From NCBI GenBank assembly GCA_002339015.1, contig DDJC01000068.1:1-42813 (forward strand): a DNA stretch of 42,813 bases, read 5' to 3'. The notes beneath the pieces are model-generated. The model had not been told where the DNA came from, searched no databases, and saw only the letters and a list, made by a program, of their open reading frames with translations. Numbering within the stretch: position 1 is the first letter of the stretch; each line of letters opens with the position of its first letter. The position numbers were made by a program, and so were the translations under genes. This document shows, one piece after another, positions 1-8,057 of this stretch. This DNA comes from Burkholderiales bacterium UBA1834 (GTDB taxonomy: Bacteria > Pseudomonadota > Gammaproteobacteria > Burkholderiales > Burkholderiaceae_C).

Positions 1-935
1 CAGGCAACCTCAGGGCCTACCGGCGCTTCGATCCCTGGGGCCGCGTGATCGGCACCGGCGGCGCGATGCCGACCTATGGCTTCACCGGGCGCGAGCCCGA
101 CCTGAGCACGGGCTACACCTACTACCGCGCCCGCTACTACGACCCGGTGCTGGGCCGCTTCATCAGCCGTGATCCGATCGGGCTGGAGGGCGGGATCAAT
201 GTCTACACCTACGTGGAGAACAACCCGACGAACTTCACGGATCCGAGTGGGTTGTATGCCAAGAGCATCACGAACACTGTGAGTAACGTGGGTGCAGCCA
301 TCGGAAGTTACTACGATGCTTACAGCGTGGGCACCCGTCTACAAGGCGCCGCTCAACTCGGGTTCGGCGTGCTGGAAGCCTCTGGTGGTGCTGCGCTGGG
401 TGTTGCCACCAGTTGGACAGGGGTTGGCGCTGTTGCAGGGGTGGCGGTGTTCGGCATGGGCGCCGATAATGCAACGGCTGGCTTGCGCACGATGATCAGC
501 GGCCAGGCCACTCCGACACTGATGGACCGCGGCATGGCCAGTGCAGGGGTCAATCCTCTGGCTGCTGCGGGTATTGGGATCGTATTGAGTGGAGGGACGA
601 ATGCTAATGCTTGGGCAAAGGGCGCAGCCAACGTTGCTAATGGCCCCCGTCTTGCGAATCAGCTTGTTAACGAGTCGGCAAGATCGCCTTTCACGGCAAC
701 TGGCACGCTTACGCGAGAAGCACTGTCCACATCCAGAGCAATCCCGAATCTCGGCCCTGGTCAGCTTAGCAATCCTGCGATTCCCAAAGGCTTTGGCAAA
801 TACACGACGGAGACATTCCAGAGTCCTGCAGGAGATTTCCAGATGCACTTCTACATGAATCCCAAGACCGGAGAGCCGTTCTACGGTTTGGACTACAAGG
901 CGATTTTTAACAATGCATTCGGAGCAGGCCGATGA
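1..935 (+). CDS. RHS repeat-associated core protein with C-terminal toxin tail (5' end outside window)
   Basis: This is the 3' end of a much larger gene; the frame is open to the left edge, and 310 residues are visible. Near the start the RHS core signature is clear (YDPVLGRFISRDPIGLEGG followed by NVYTYVENNPTNFTDPSGL). This conserved block marks the end of the RHS shell, after which the variable toxin begins. The tail holds a Gly/Ala-rich hydrophobic stretch and then a polar end (GFGKYTTETF, GDFQMHFYMNP, YGLDYKAIFNN) that I do not assign to a known nuclease or deaminase family. In polymorphic toxin systems such tails act in contact-dependent competition. The stop overlaps the next start (ATGA), as expected for a toxin and immunity pair. 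The RHS identity is secure; the toxin activity is unknown. Confidence 0.9.
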   Translation, partial: GNLRAYRRFDPWGRVIGTGGAMPTYGFTGREPDLSTGYTYYRARYYDPVLGRFISRDPIGLEGGINVYTYVENNPTNFTDPSGLYAKSITNTVSNVGAAIGSYYDAYSVGTRLQGAAQLGFGVLEASGGAALGVATSWTGVGAVAGVAVFGMGADNATAGLRTMISGQATPTLMDRGMASAGVNPLAAAGIGIVLSGGTNANAWAKGAANVANGPRLANQLVNESARSPFTATGTLTREALSTSRAIPNLGPGQLSNPAIPKGFGKYTTETFQSPAGDFQMHFYMNPKTGEPFYGLDYKAIFNNAFGAGR

Positions 936-1309
936 AAGTTAAATGCGTTCGACTGCTTGATAGCGGTGGGCAGGAGGTGTCATCTTCACCTTGGCTCACG
1001 TTAGGCCGGATCTACCATGTGCTCTCGATTTTTATTGATACAGAAGGGCAGCGAAGCTTCAGCATTGTGACGTCAGAGGGCCCAGGAGAAAGGCCAAGTA
1101 TGGGCAGTCATCAGGCGGAGTGCTTTGAGATTGTCAGTACGGTCATTCCGTCGAATTGGCGAGTCTGGATTCATGAAAGCTCGGCTATCGGTATCTCTCC
1201 ACAATCGTGGCAGAACCCTGGGTTTGCGGAAGCTTTGTTTGAGCATGATCCGTCTGCTTACGCTGTGTTCGATCAGGAGCGGCAGGTGATCCTTGCAGAA
1301 GAGCCGTAA
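932..1309 (+). CDS. candidate immunity protein for the RHS toxin
   Basis: This is a 125-residue protein with no signal peptide or membrane segment, so it is probably cytosolic. It starts inside the toxin stop codon (4-bp ATGA overlap), which suggests translational coupling. I do not recognise a named immunity family. The role is inferred from position, size and the habit of RHS genes to be followed directly by their immunity gene. The sequence is acidic overall, with several Trp and aromatic residues, which is common in small immunity proteins but not diagnostic. Base composition is lower in GC than the T2S genes downstream, as is usual for exchangeable toxin cassettes. Confidence 0.6.
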   Translation: MKVKCVRLLDSGGQEVSSSPWLTLGRIYHVLSIFIDTEGQRSFSIVTSEGPGERPSMGSHQAECFEIVSTVIPSNWRVWIHESSAIGISPQSWQNPGFAEALFEHDPSAYAVFDQERQVILAEEP

Positions 1310-1342
1310 GCACAAGCTGTATGCAGGAGAACAAAGGGCGCG

Positions 1343-1645
1343 ATGTGGACGTCAACCAAGTCCCAGTCTGTTGCCGAGAACGCCTTCAGGCACTTCAAAG
1401 ATCATGGCGCCGACTTCGGCGCAAAAAATGCTGTCGACTACGTGCGCAAAGCGCAGGACTTCCTGCACAATCCGGGCGCAGGCGTGCTCTCGAAGACCCG
1501 TGCAAACGGAGACGTTGTGCGGTTCGACCCCTCGACAAATGCCTTCGGCGTGATGGACAAGACCGGTGCACCTCGCACGCTCTACGTTCCCGATCCGGCA
1601 AAGCACGGGCATCCGACGAACCTGGACTACTTCCATGCACAGTGA
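1343..1645 (+). CDS. orphan polymorphic-toxin C-terminal domain
   Basis: This is a 100-residue ORF that looks like a detached toxin tail rather than a normal small protein. The C-terminal half (TRANGDVVRFDPSTNAFGV, then a PDP-x-KHG-x-PTNLDYF ending) resembles tails seen at the ends of RHS and CdiA-type proteins, possibly of the BECR ribonuclease superfamily; that assignment is from memory of motif style and is weak. No RHS core lies upstream, and the frame is closed by the stop of the preceding gene at 1309. It is therefore a displaced cassette, usable only if recombined onto an RHS shell or else a relic. A GGAG lies 13 bases before the ATG, too far to be convincing. The end overlaps the next gene by 11 bp, as in toxin/immunity pairs. 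Confidence 0.6.
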   Translation: MWTSTKSQSVAENAFRHFKDHGADFGAKNAVDYVRKAQDFLHNPGAGVLSKTRANGDVVRFDPSTNAFGVMDKTGAPRTLYVPDPAKHGHPTNLDYFHAQ

Positions 1646-1901
1646 AAAAGACTTGCGGTGCCGCGTTTGCGGCTACAGATCGGAGGATCCGCCGTGGGGC
1701 GACGATGGGAGGAGCCCGCTCTATGACTTCTGCCCTTGCTGCGGAGTCGAGCATGGCTATCAAGACTCATCGCCGATAGGCGCCCGGAACTACAGAGCCG
1801 AGTGGATTGCAGCAGGTGCGAAGTGGGAAGAGCCGGGCGCCAAGCTTGATGGATGGGATTTGGCTGAACAACTTCGTCATGTTCCACCTGAGTTCGAGTG
1901 A
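1635..1901 (+). CDS. CPCC-type cysteine-rich protein, likely immunity protein
   Basis: This is an 88-residue protein with two cysteine knuckles: CRVCG at about residues 8-12 and CPCCG at about residues 31-35. Conserved-looking stretches follow (RNYRAEWIAAGAKW and GWDLAEQL). This is the pattern of the cysteine-rich CPCC family (Pfam Cys_rich_CPCC), small putative zinc-binding proteins often found beside RHS and related toxin genes. The start at 1635 lies inside the end of the orphan toxin and places the first Cys pair near the N terminus; an upstream in-frame ATG at 1566 would lie deep in the toxin and is less likely. The immunity function is inferred from context. Confidence 0.7.
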   Translation: MHSEKDLRCRVCGYRSEDPPWGDDGRSPLYDFCPCCGVEHGYQDSSPIGARNYRAEWIAAGAKWEEPGAKLDGWDLAEQLRHVPPEFE

Positions 1902-2146
1902 TCCCTCGCGGCAAAGGGCGCAACCCCGATTCGGTCTGCAACTAAAAGCAAGACAGTGGTCGAGAACGTTCTGAGTCACTGGCAAAAGCAGTGCCTCCAA
2001 ATTCCCCGAACGCTCAATGCGAGGTATGCGGGAAGTTTCTTGACCAATGCAGGCCATCTTTATGCCATCGCCCATGCGATGAAGGGCTTCCTCTTCGCCA
2101 ACCAGTGCAAAGGGCGGTCGTCAGCCGCCGTGATCAGAAATATCAA

Positions 2147-2434
2147 ATGAAAAATCTCGTCTTCATGATGATGGCCTGCATGGGCCTAATCCATGCGGCA
2201 CAAGCCCGCGAATCCCGCCAAGAGGTGCTTCAGGCCTGCGCCCAGCAGGCGAAGGACAAGGCGTTGGCGGGCGATGCCTATGCCGAGTTCATGCGTGCCT
2301 GTCTCAAGCCCCCCGAAGGCTACAAGGCCCCTGTGTTCGATGCAGCCCAGCCTCCTCAGGCAGGCAACCCGGCGAGAACCTTGCAGCCCGCATTGACGTC
2401 ATCGGCGTCAAGCCTTCCGTCGCAGAAGCCCTGA
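2147..2434 (+). CDS. small exported PsiF-repeat-like protein
   Basis: This is a 95-residue protein that starts with a signal peptide (MKNLVFMMMACMGL, small residues before the A-Q-A cleavage region around residue 20). One copy of a motif like the PsiF repeat follows: Q-x3-L-Q-A-C-x-Q-Q-A, then L-A-GD-x4-FM-x2-CLK. The two Cys residues and the GD...FM..CLK spacing match E. coli PsiF, a small periplasmic protein induced by phosphate starvation whose job is unknown. The Pro/Ser-rich C terminus is probably disordered. The longer in-frame ORF from 1991 would put the signal peptide in the middle, so the 2147 ATG is preferred. A terminator-like hairpin lies about 240 bp downstream. The family call is moderately sure. 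Confidence 0.6.
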   Translation: MKNLVFMMMACMGLIHAAQARESRQEVLQACAQQAKDKALAGDAYAEFMRACLKPPEGYKAPVFDAAQPPQAGNPARTLQPALTSSASSLPSQKP

Positions 2435-2673
2435 CCCAGGCCGACGCCGGGCGCGGCATGGCATGCGTCGGCAGCCAGGCTGGTTGCGCTGATGGGGGCC
2501 GATCATGGCGAAGGCGGGCCGGTCCATGCTGCGAGGCAAGCTGGGTTGCCGTCGATGGCGCCGTCCACGGGCGGCATGCAATCGACGATAGAATCGATCT
2601 CCAATTCAATCGAAATCAGAGAGACCTTGAGCGTGTGAGCCCGTGAGGCTCGGCGCATTGCCTATGCTGCCCC

Positions 2674-2697
2674 GGAAGGGAATCCCGCTTCCTTTTT
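2674..2697 (+). terminator. rho-independent terminator-like hairpin
   Basis: GGAAGGG pairs with CCCGCTTCC (one bulged base) around a short loop and is followed directly by TTTTT. It separates the PsiF-like gene from the T2S operon. The stretch from 2435 to 2673 holds no convincing gene; a 62-codon frame there has no recognisable features. Confidence 0.55.
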
Positions 2698-2745
2698 CTC
2701 ATCGCGCTTTGCCTCCCTGGCAACCAGCGTGCGAACCGCTGCGGG

Positions 2746-2763
2746 CTGTCATCAAGCTGTCAG
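2746..2763 (+). promoter_or_regulatory. Pho-box-like site (PhoB operator) before gspG
   Basis: The site is a direct repeat with an 11-bp period: CTGTCAT, four bases, CTGTCAG. The E. coli PhoB consensus half-site is CTGTCAT with an AT-rich 4-bp spacer. The first half is perfect and the second differs at the last base. A -10-like TAAATT starts at 2774, exactly 10 bp after the site, the same distance as in the E. coli phoA promoter. The site lies 68-85 bp before the gspG start. It predicts induction of the T2S-like operon in phosphate limitation. Only the sequence match is observed; binding is inferred. Confidence 0.7.
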
Positions 2764-2773
2764 CATCGTTTAT

Positions 2774-2779
2774 TAAATT
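2774..2779 (+). promoter_or_regulatory. -10-like hexamer of the T2S operon promoter
   Basis: TAAATT matches four of six positions of the sigma-70 -10 box. There is no separate -35 box; in PhoB promoters the Pho box replaces it, and the 10-bp gap fits that design. The predicted transcript leader is about 45 bases. No strong ribosome binding site is seen before the gspG ATG. Confidence 0.45.
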
Positions 2780-2830
2780 GCCATGACTCGACGCAGTATC
2801 CGTTTGGCGTCTTCCTGAACAACCGGCCCT

Positions 2831-3244
2831 ATGAAAAACGCCAAGACAGGCGGCTTCACGCTGCTCGAGTTGCTGGTCGTGCTGGTCATCATCGGCTTGC
2901 TGGCCGGCTACGTGGGGCCCCGCTTCTTCGCGCAGATCGGCAAGTCGGAGGTCAAGACCGCGACAGCCCAGATCGATGCCTTGACCAAGGCGCTGGACCA
3001 GTTCCGCCTGGACACCGGCCACTATCCCAGCACCGAGCAGGGCCTGGGCGCGCTGTGGACTAAGCCAGGCGACGAGACGCGCTGGTGGGGCCCGTACCTG
3101 CGCAAGGCGCCGCCCAAGGATCCCTGGGGGCGCGAATACCAGTACCGCGCGCCGGGCGAGCACGGTGATTTCGACCTGTTCTCACTGGGCAAGGACGGGC
3201 GTGAAGGCGGCGATGGCGAAGACCAGGACATCACCAGTTGGTGA
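2831..3244 (+). CDS. gspG: major pseudopilin GspG
   Basis: This is a 137-residue major pseudopilin of a type II secretion-like system. Subunits polymerise into the periplasmic pseudopilus that pushes substrates through the secretin. The prepilin peptidase site is GG/FTLLELLVVLVIIG, with cleavage after Gly8 and the conserved Glu at position 5 of the mature protein. The C-terminal part has the GspG hallmarks DTGHYPSTEQGLGAL, KDPWGREYQY and DLFSLGKDG-x-GGDGEDQDI, the last being the acidic calcium-binding loop. Length is typical. It is the first gene of the operon, behind a Pho-box-like promoter. No prepilin peptidase gene lies in the window, so processing would use one encoded elsewhere. Confidence 0.96.
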   Translation: MKNAKTGGFTLLELLVVLVIIGLLAGYVGPRFFAQIGKSEVKTATAQIDALTKALDQFRLDTGHYPSTEQGLGALWTKPGDETRWWGPYLRKAPPKDPWGREYQYRAPGEHGDFDLFSLGKDGREGGDGEDQDITSW

Positions 3245-3273
3245 TGGGCCGCTGCACGGGCTCTGACATCACC

Positions 3274-4524
3274 ATGAACCGCTACCGCGTCCGTCACATG
3301 GCCCTGGGGGCCATCACCGAGCACGAGGTCGATGCCGGCCATGCGCGTGGTGTGGCCCAGGCCCTGTCACGCTTGCTGGGCAAGCCGGTGCAGGCGTGCG
3401 ACCTGCTGCAGGTGCAGGCCCTGGGGCCGGGCCAAGGGCCTGCCGGCCGCGCGGCGCCAGGGCCTGCGGTCGCGGTGGCGCCAGCGCGATCAGCGGGCGG
3501 GGACTTCCCCCGGCGCCTGTTCTGCCAGGAACTGGCCGTGCTGCTGGACGCCGGGATCCCCTTGTACGAATCGCTGATCACGCTGCGAGAGAAGGAATCG
3601 TCTGCGGGCGTGTCTGCGGTGTTGTCCGCGCTCGTGGAGGCGCTGGGCCAGGGGCAGACCCTGGCGCAGGCCATGCGCACCCAGCCGCAGGCCTTCAGCA
3701 CCTTGCTGATCGCCAGTATCGAGGCCAGTCAGCGCACGGGCCACACGCCACAGGCCTTGCGCCAGCATGCGGCCTATCTGGCCTGGGTCGATGGCCTGCG
3801 TGACAAGCTGGTGGGTGCCGCCATCTACCCGGCCATCCTGATCAGTGCGAGCCTGCTGGTCATCACCTTCCTGACCGTGTTCGTGGTGCCGCGCTTTGCG
3901 GACATCTACGAAGGCATGGGGGGTGAGTTGCCCTGGTTGTCAGGCCTGTTGCTCAAGACCGGGCAGGCCGTGGGCGCGCACCCCTGGGGCGTGCTGGTCG
4001 GGATCCTGGGCCTGCTGGGCCTGGGCGTGGTGGGCTGGCGATCACCGGCCGTGCGGGCCGCCATGGCCGAGCGGCTGTGGCGCATGCCCGTGGTGGGTGA
4101 GCGCCTGCGCCTGGTCGAGTTGGCCACGCTGTATCGCACGCTGGGCCTGTTGCTGCAGGCCGGGGTGCCGGTGGTGGCTGCCTTGCACGCCTCCAGTGAG
4201 CTGGTCAAGCCTTCGCTGAAGCCCGCGCTGGAGCAGGCCGGGCAGCGGGTGCGTGAAGGCACACGCCTGTCCGACAGCTTCCAGCAGCACGCGCTGACCA
4301 CGCCGGTGTCGCTGCGCATGATGCGCGTGGGCGAGCACACGGGTGAGTTGGGCTCGATGCTGGAGCGCGCAGCCACCTTCTACGACGAGGAGCTGGCCCG
4401 CTTCACCGACTGGGTGGGGCGTGTGGTGAGCCCGGTGCTGATGCTGGTGATGGGCGTGCTGATCGGCGGCATCGTGGTGCTGATGTACCTGCCCATCTTC
4501 CAGGTGGCGGAGCAGATCCAATGA
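3274..4524 (+). CDS. gspF: inner-membrane platform protein GspF
   Basis: This is a 416-residue polytopic inner-membrane protein that couples the GspE ATPase to pseudopilus assembly. Two T2SF domains are seen: FCQELAVLLDAGIPLYESL at about residues 84-102, and LATLYRTLGLLLQAGVPVV at about residues 284-302. Hydrophobic segments follow each (around 182-205, 235-256 and 392-412). The usual N-terminal GspF opening (MxxYRVR...) supports the start at 3274, although the frame opens at 3238, overlapping gspG. Between the N-terminal domain and the first T2SF domain is a Gly/Ala/Pro-rich linker. Its last four bases are shared with the gspE start, so the two are translationally coupled. Confidence 0.94.
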   Translation: MNRYRVRHMALGAITEHEVDAGHARGVAQALSRLLGKPVQACDLLQVQALGPGQGPAGRAAPGPAVAVAPARSAGGDFPRRLFCQELAVLLDAGIPLYESLITLREKESSAGVSAVLSALVEALGQGQTLAQAMRTQPQAFSTLLIASIEASQRTGHTPQALRQHAAYLAWVDGLRDKLVGAAIYPAILISASLLVITFLTVFVVPRFADIYEGMGGELPWLSGLLLKTGQAVGAHPWGVLVGILGLLGLGVVGWRSPAVRAAMAERLWRMPVVGERLRLVELATLYRTLGLLLQAGVPVVAALHASSELVKPSLKPALEQAGQRVREGTRLSDSFQQHALTTPVSLRMMRVGEHTGELGSMLERAATFYDEELARFTDWVGRVVSPVLMLVMGVLIGGIVVLMYLPIFQVAEQIQ

Positions 4525-6101
4525 AAGCGGTGCTGTCCGTGCAGGCCCCGGTGCATGAGGCCACGGCCATGCCTGACGCCGTGCCGGATTGGTCCGTCTG
4601 GCCCCTGGTGCAGGCCTTGCGGCTGCGCGTGGTGGTGGGGCTGGATGGCCAGGGCTGCTGGACAGCCTGGACGACCGATGCCTCCGACCACATGCTGCGC
4701 GAGATGGTGGCGCGGCGCGTGCCGCATCCGCTGGTCTGGCAGACCCTGCCCGATGAGACGCTTGATGCCCTGCTGGCACAGGGCGAGGCCGGCTACGAGG
4801 CTCGTGATGCCTTGCAGGCCCATGCCATCGAAGGCGATGCTGTTGACGAAGCCGCTGTGCATGAGCTGTCGGTCGACGCGATCAACCGCCAGACCAGCCC
4901 GGTGGTGCGCCTGCTCGATGCCACCCTGTTCGATGCCCTCAAGGCCCAGGCCAGCGATTTGCACCTGGAGTCCACCGCCACGGGCATGACCATCCGCCAC
5001 CGGCTGGATGGCGTGATGGTGGAGGTGGGTGATGTGGGCTCGCGTGAGGTGGCCGAGCAGCTGGTGTCGCGCCTGAAGGTGATGGCCGAGCTGGACATCG
5101 GTGAGCGCCGCCTGCCGCAGGATGGCCGCTTCAAGCTGCGCGCCCGCCTGGGCCAGGCCGTGGGCAGCGAAGGCAGTGCCAGCCGTGATGTGGATTTCCG
5201 TGTGTCCATCATGCCGTCGAGCTTCGGCGAGGATGCCGTGCTGCGCATCCTGGACCGCTCGCGCCTGTCGGCCGATGCCTCGGCCATGACGCTGGAGGGC
5301 CTGGGCTTCGATGCCGACGATGCCAACGTGGTGCGCCGGCTGGCCGCCAAACCCTACGGCATGCTGCTGGTCACCGGCCCCACGGGCAGCGGCAAGACCA
5401 CCACGCTGTACGCCGTCGTGCAGGAGATCAACGACGGCCGCGACAAGATCATCACCATCGAAGACCCGGTGGAGTACCAGCTGCCCGGCGTGGTGCAGAT
5501 CCCCGTCAACGACAAGAAGGGTCTGACCTTCGCACGGGGCCTGCGCAGCATCCTGCGTCACGACCCGGACCGCGTGATGGTGGGCGAGATCCGTGATGCC
5601 GAGACGGCGCAGATCGCCTCGCAAGCGGCGTTGACGGGCCACCTGGTGCTGTCCACCATCCACGCCAACAACGTGTTCGACGTGGTGGGGCGCTTCATGC
5701 ACATGGGGGTCGATCTGTACAACATGGTGTCCGCGCTCAATGGCGTGGTCGCGCAGCGCCTGATGCGCAAGCTGTGCACGCACTGCCGCCAGCCCTGGCA
5801 GCCCGAGGTGAGCGAGTTGCGATCAGCCATGCTGCCGCTGGACACGCGTGGCGAGTTCCAGCGCGCGGTGGGGTGTGTGCACTGCCGGCATACCGGCTAC
5901 CGCGGGCGCAAGGCCATCTCCGAGGTGCTGCTGATGGACGACACGTTGCGTGACCTGATCGTGTCGCGTGCGTCGCTGATCAAGATCAAGGCACACGCGC
6001 GCGCCAGCGGCACACGGCTGCTGCGCGAATCGGCGCTGGCCTGCGTGCTGCGCGGCGAATCGACGCTGGAGGAACTCAACCGTGTCACGCTGGCGGAGTG
6101 A
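4521..6101 (+). CDS. gspE: type II secretion assembly ATPase GspE
   Basis: This is a 526-residue cytoplasmic hexameric ATPase that powers pseudopilus growth. Visible motifs are the Walker A loop GPTGSGKTTTL at about residue 286, the Asp box IIxIEDPVEYQ, the Walker B region RVMVGEIRDAETA at about residue 352, and the His box LTGHLVLSTIHAN. Near the C terminus are paired cysteines (CTHC at about 419 and CVHC at about 452) forming the tetracysteine zinc site usual in GspE/PilB. The N-terminal domain (residues 1-125) is divergent but ends in the expected SPVVRLLD-x-TLFDALKAQASDLHLE entry to the catalytic core. It overlaps gspF by 4 bp. Confidence 0.96.
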   Translation: MKAVLSVQAPVHEATAMPDAVPDWSVWPLVQALRLRVVVGLDGQGCWTAWTTDASDHMLREMVARRVPHPLVWQTLPDETLDALLAQGEAGYEARDALQAHAIEGDAVDEAAVHELSVDAINRQTSPVVRLLDATLFDALKAQASDLHLESTATGMTIRHRLDGVMVEVGDVGSREVAEQLVSRLKVMAELDIGERRLPQDGRFKLRARLGQAVGSEGSASRDVDFRVSIMPSSFGEDAVLRILDRSRLSADASAMTLEGLGFDADDANVVRRLAAKPYGMLLVTGPTGSGKTTTLYAVVQEINDGRDKIITIEDPVEYQLPGVVQIPVNDKKGLTFARGLRSILRHDPDRVMVGEIRDAETAQIASQAALTGHLVLSTIHANNVFDVVGRFMHMGVDLYNMVSALNGVVAQRLMRKLCTHCRQPWQPEVSELRSAMLPLDTRGEFQRAVGCVHCRHTGYRGRKAISEVLLMDDTLRDLIVSRASLIKIKAHARASGTRLLRESALACVLRGESTLEELNRVTLAE

Positions 6102-6105
6102 GGTG

Positions 6106-7461
6106 ATGGCGTTGCGCTGGCCTGCGGTGCCCGGCATGCATGTCTGGTCGAAGTTGGGTCAGTGGCGCAGTGCCTGGCGCGAGCCTGCTTGGGTATGCCT
6201 GGTGCCGGAGTTGGATGCCGCCAGCTCGCCCATGGGCGTGCCTGTGCACGATCAGGCCTTGCTGCAATGGCGGCAGTGGTGCGAGGCCCATCCGGGCCAG
6301 CGGGCTCGCGTGGGCTTGTCTGCACGGTGGTTGCTGAGCGCGGTGGTGCCAACGGCGGGGCGAGGGGCCGCGGCGCGGCGTGAAGCCATGGGCGAGGCAG
6401 AGTCTCGCTGGGCGCACCTGCTGGGGCTGGATGTCACGGCCTGGCGTGAACGCTGGACCAGCCGGGCCCTGGTGTTGCCCCAGGGCGTGCTGGTATGCGC
6501 GGCCCCTCAGACCCTGCTGGATGACATGGGGACCGTGGCACGGCATCACCATGTGACATCTCAATGGGTCGGCCCCTGGTGGGCGAACGGTTTGAAGGCC
6601 TGGTTGACGCGTGGTGAGGATGTTGTCCATCCACGCACCTTGACCCTGCATGAGCCAGGCTGGGCGGTGCACGCTCAGGCCCAGGCGGACAAGTTGACGG
6701 GGCTGTGGGCTGAACCTCTGCGCGATGCCGTGCAGGCGCCGCCTGCGGGTGGCGACGCGCTCCAGTTGACCCTGGCGCAGGAGCCTGGTGTGCTGCTTGG
6801 TGCCAAGCATCAGACTTCATGGCTTGCACGCTGCCTGCCAGGGAAGGCAGCAGCCTGGTCTGAGGCCCTGGATTTCAAACATCCCAGACCGCGGCCTGCA
6901 CCATGGGCCTGGGCATTGCTGCTGGCTGGCCTGGCCTCTTTGATGTGGGTGGCCGATCAGGTCGATGCCCTGCAGACACGGCAACTGGAGGCACAGGAAC
7001 AGCTCAAGCGGCTTGGGCGTGCCGACCGCGTGGCCCGTGTCGAGCGTGCCGCGCTGGCCCGCACTGAGAAGGCTGAGGCGCCGCGGGCGGCGGCCAGCGC
7101 CCCCACTTTGGAATCTGCCGCGGCCGATGAGGCCGTGAACATGGTCCGCGCACTGGCCTTTCCCTGGCCGGACATGCTGGCGCAGATGGAGCGATCGGCA
7201 TCCAACGCTGGCGCGGTGATGCTGTCCATGAGTACCTCGCTGGACGACGTTGGGCGGTCCGCTGGGCCTACCTGGCGCCTGCAGGCGGCGGTGCGCGATG
7301 ACGCCGCTGCACTGGGCTGGGCCGACAGCCTGCCTGCGGGGCGGCTGATCAGCCGGGCCTCGCTGGCGGCACCTTTCATGACCGCTCAGGGCGCTTATGG
7401 CTTGAAGGTCGAGGTGCAGGCGCAAAGCACATGGATGGCCTTGATGGAGACCTCACCATGA
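6106..7461 (+). CDS. GspL/PilN-like inner-membrane assembly protein
   Basis: This is a 451-residue protein with a long cytoplasmic part, one membrane segment at about residues 272-292 (WAWALLLAGLASLMWVA) and a periplasmic part opening with a heptad-like helix. That is the GspL layout, with the cytoplasmic domain contacting GspE and the periplasmic domain contacting GspM. Sequence identity to classical GspL is not obvious, so the call rests on topology and place in the operon. The start at 6106 follows a GGAG at good spacing 5 bp after the gspE stop; an ATG at 6082 overlaps gspE and is less likely. It ends in a 4-bp overlap with the next gene. Confidence 0.65.
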   Translation: MALRWPAVPGMHVWSKLGQWRSAWREPAWVCLVPELDAASSPMGVPVHDQALLQWRQWCEAHPGQRARVGLSARWLLSAVVPTAGRGAAARREAMGEAESRWAHLLGLDVTAWRERWTSRALVLPQGVLVCAAPQTLLDDMGTVARHHHVTSQWVGPWWANGLKAWLTRGEDVVHPRTLTLHEPGWAVHAQAQADKLTGLWAEPLRDAVQAPPAGGDALQLTLAQEPGVLLGAKHQTSWLARCLPGKAAAWSEALDFKHPRPRPAPWAWALLLAGLASLMWVADQVDALQTRQLEAQEQLKRLGRADRVARVERAALARTEKAEAPRAAASAPTLESAAADEAVNMVRALAFPWPDMLAQMERSASNAGAVMLSMSTSLDDVGRSAGPTWRLQAAVRDDAAALGWADSLPAGRLISRASLAAPFMTAQGAYGLKVEVQAQSTWMALMETSP

Positions 7462-8057
7462 AGGCCGACACGTTGCAGCATCTGCGGACCTGGCTAGACA
7501 AGCTGGGCTGGCCGGGCCTTGTAGGCCTGCTGATGTTGGGCATCGCGGCCTGGGCATCCTGGCAGGTGATGCCGGCGATGCAGGCGGAACTGAACGAGAG
7601 CGAGGCGCAGGCCCTGCATCTGCGAGGGCAGTTGCAGTCTGCTGCCAAGGCACTGGCCGCGTCCAGGGAACCCGTCCGGCGCATCCCGGTGATCGACGAG
7701 CTGACGCCCGCCTTGCTGCGTGACACCTGGGGCCGGACCTGGGCCTCGCTGCCGCCCAAGGCCGATGCCGTGGTACGCCAGGGAGCGGTGCTCTCGCAGG
7801 CCGGCACACTCGGCGTGACCGTGCCCACCGTGCAGTACCGCGGTGGCGCGCTGGTCTCACTGCCATCGGTGTGGCGCCAGCAGATGGTGTTGCCGGTCGA
7901 GGCCAGCTACCCCGCGCTGCGGGCCTGGCTGGGCGCCGTGCTGCAGGACAAGGCCATCAGCCTGGATGCGCTCGACGTGGTCCGGGCCGACCCCATGAGC
8001 GATCAGATCAAGGCACGCGTGGCATTGTCTGTCTGGTGGCGGGAGGAGGCCCGATGA
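7458..8057 (+). CDS. GspM/PilO-like inner-membrane assembly protein
   Basis: This is a 199-residue bitopic inner-membrane protein. It has a short cytoplasmic N terminus, one membrane helix at about residues 20-38 (GLVGLLMLGIAAWASWQVM), a coiled-coil-prone segment (QAELNESEAQALHLRGQL) and a small alpha/beta periplasmic domain with the ferredoxin-like feel of PilO/GspM (LPVEASYPALRAWLGAVL). It starts inside the stop of the GspL-like gene and ends inside the start of the next, so the three should be made in fixed ratio. The name is by topology and order rather than by diagnostic motifs. Confidence 0.65.
   Translation: MKADTLQHLRTWLDKLGWPGLVGLLMLGIAAWASWQVMPAMQAELNESEAQALHLRGQLQSAAKALAASREPVRRIPVIDELTPALLRDTWGRTWASLPPKADAVVRQGAVLSQAGTLGVTVPTVQYRGGALVSLPSVWRQQMVLPVEASYPALRAWLGAVLQDKAISLDALDVVRADPMSDQIKARVALSVWWREEAR

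Noticed and set aside
1956..2150. 64-codon frame before the PsiF-like gene, and a second frame with CEVCGKF
   Set aside because: Neither has a convincing ribosome site or family match. They may be relics of the toxin region, but this cannot be shown from the sequence.
2458..2646. 62-codon frame in the gap before gspG
   Set aside because: No signal, domain or ribosome site; the composition looks like non-coding high-GC sequence.
4380..5783. 467-codon open frame on the minus strand
   Set aside because: Antisense to gspF and gspE, whose motifs are clear on the plus strand.
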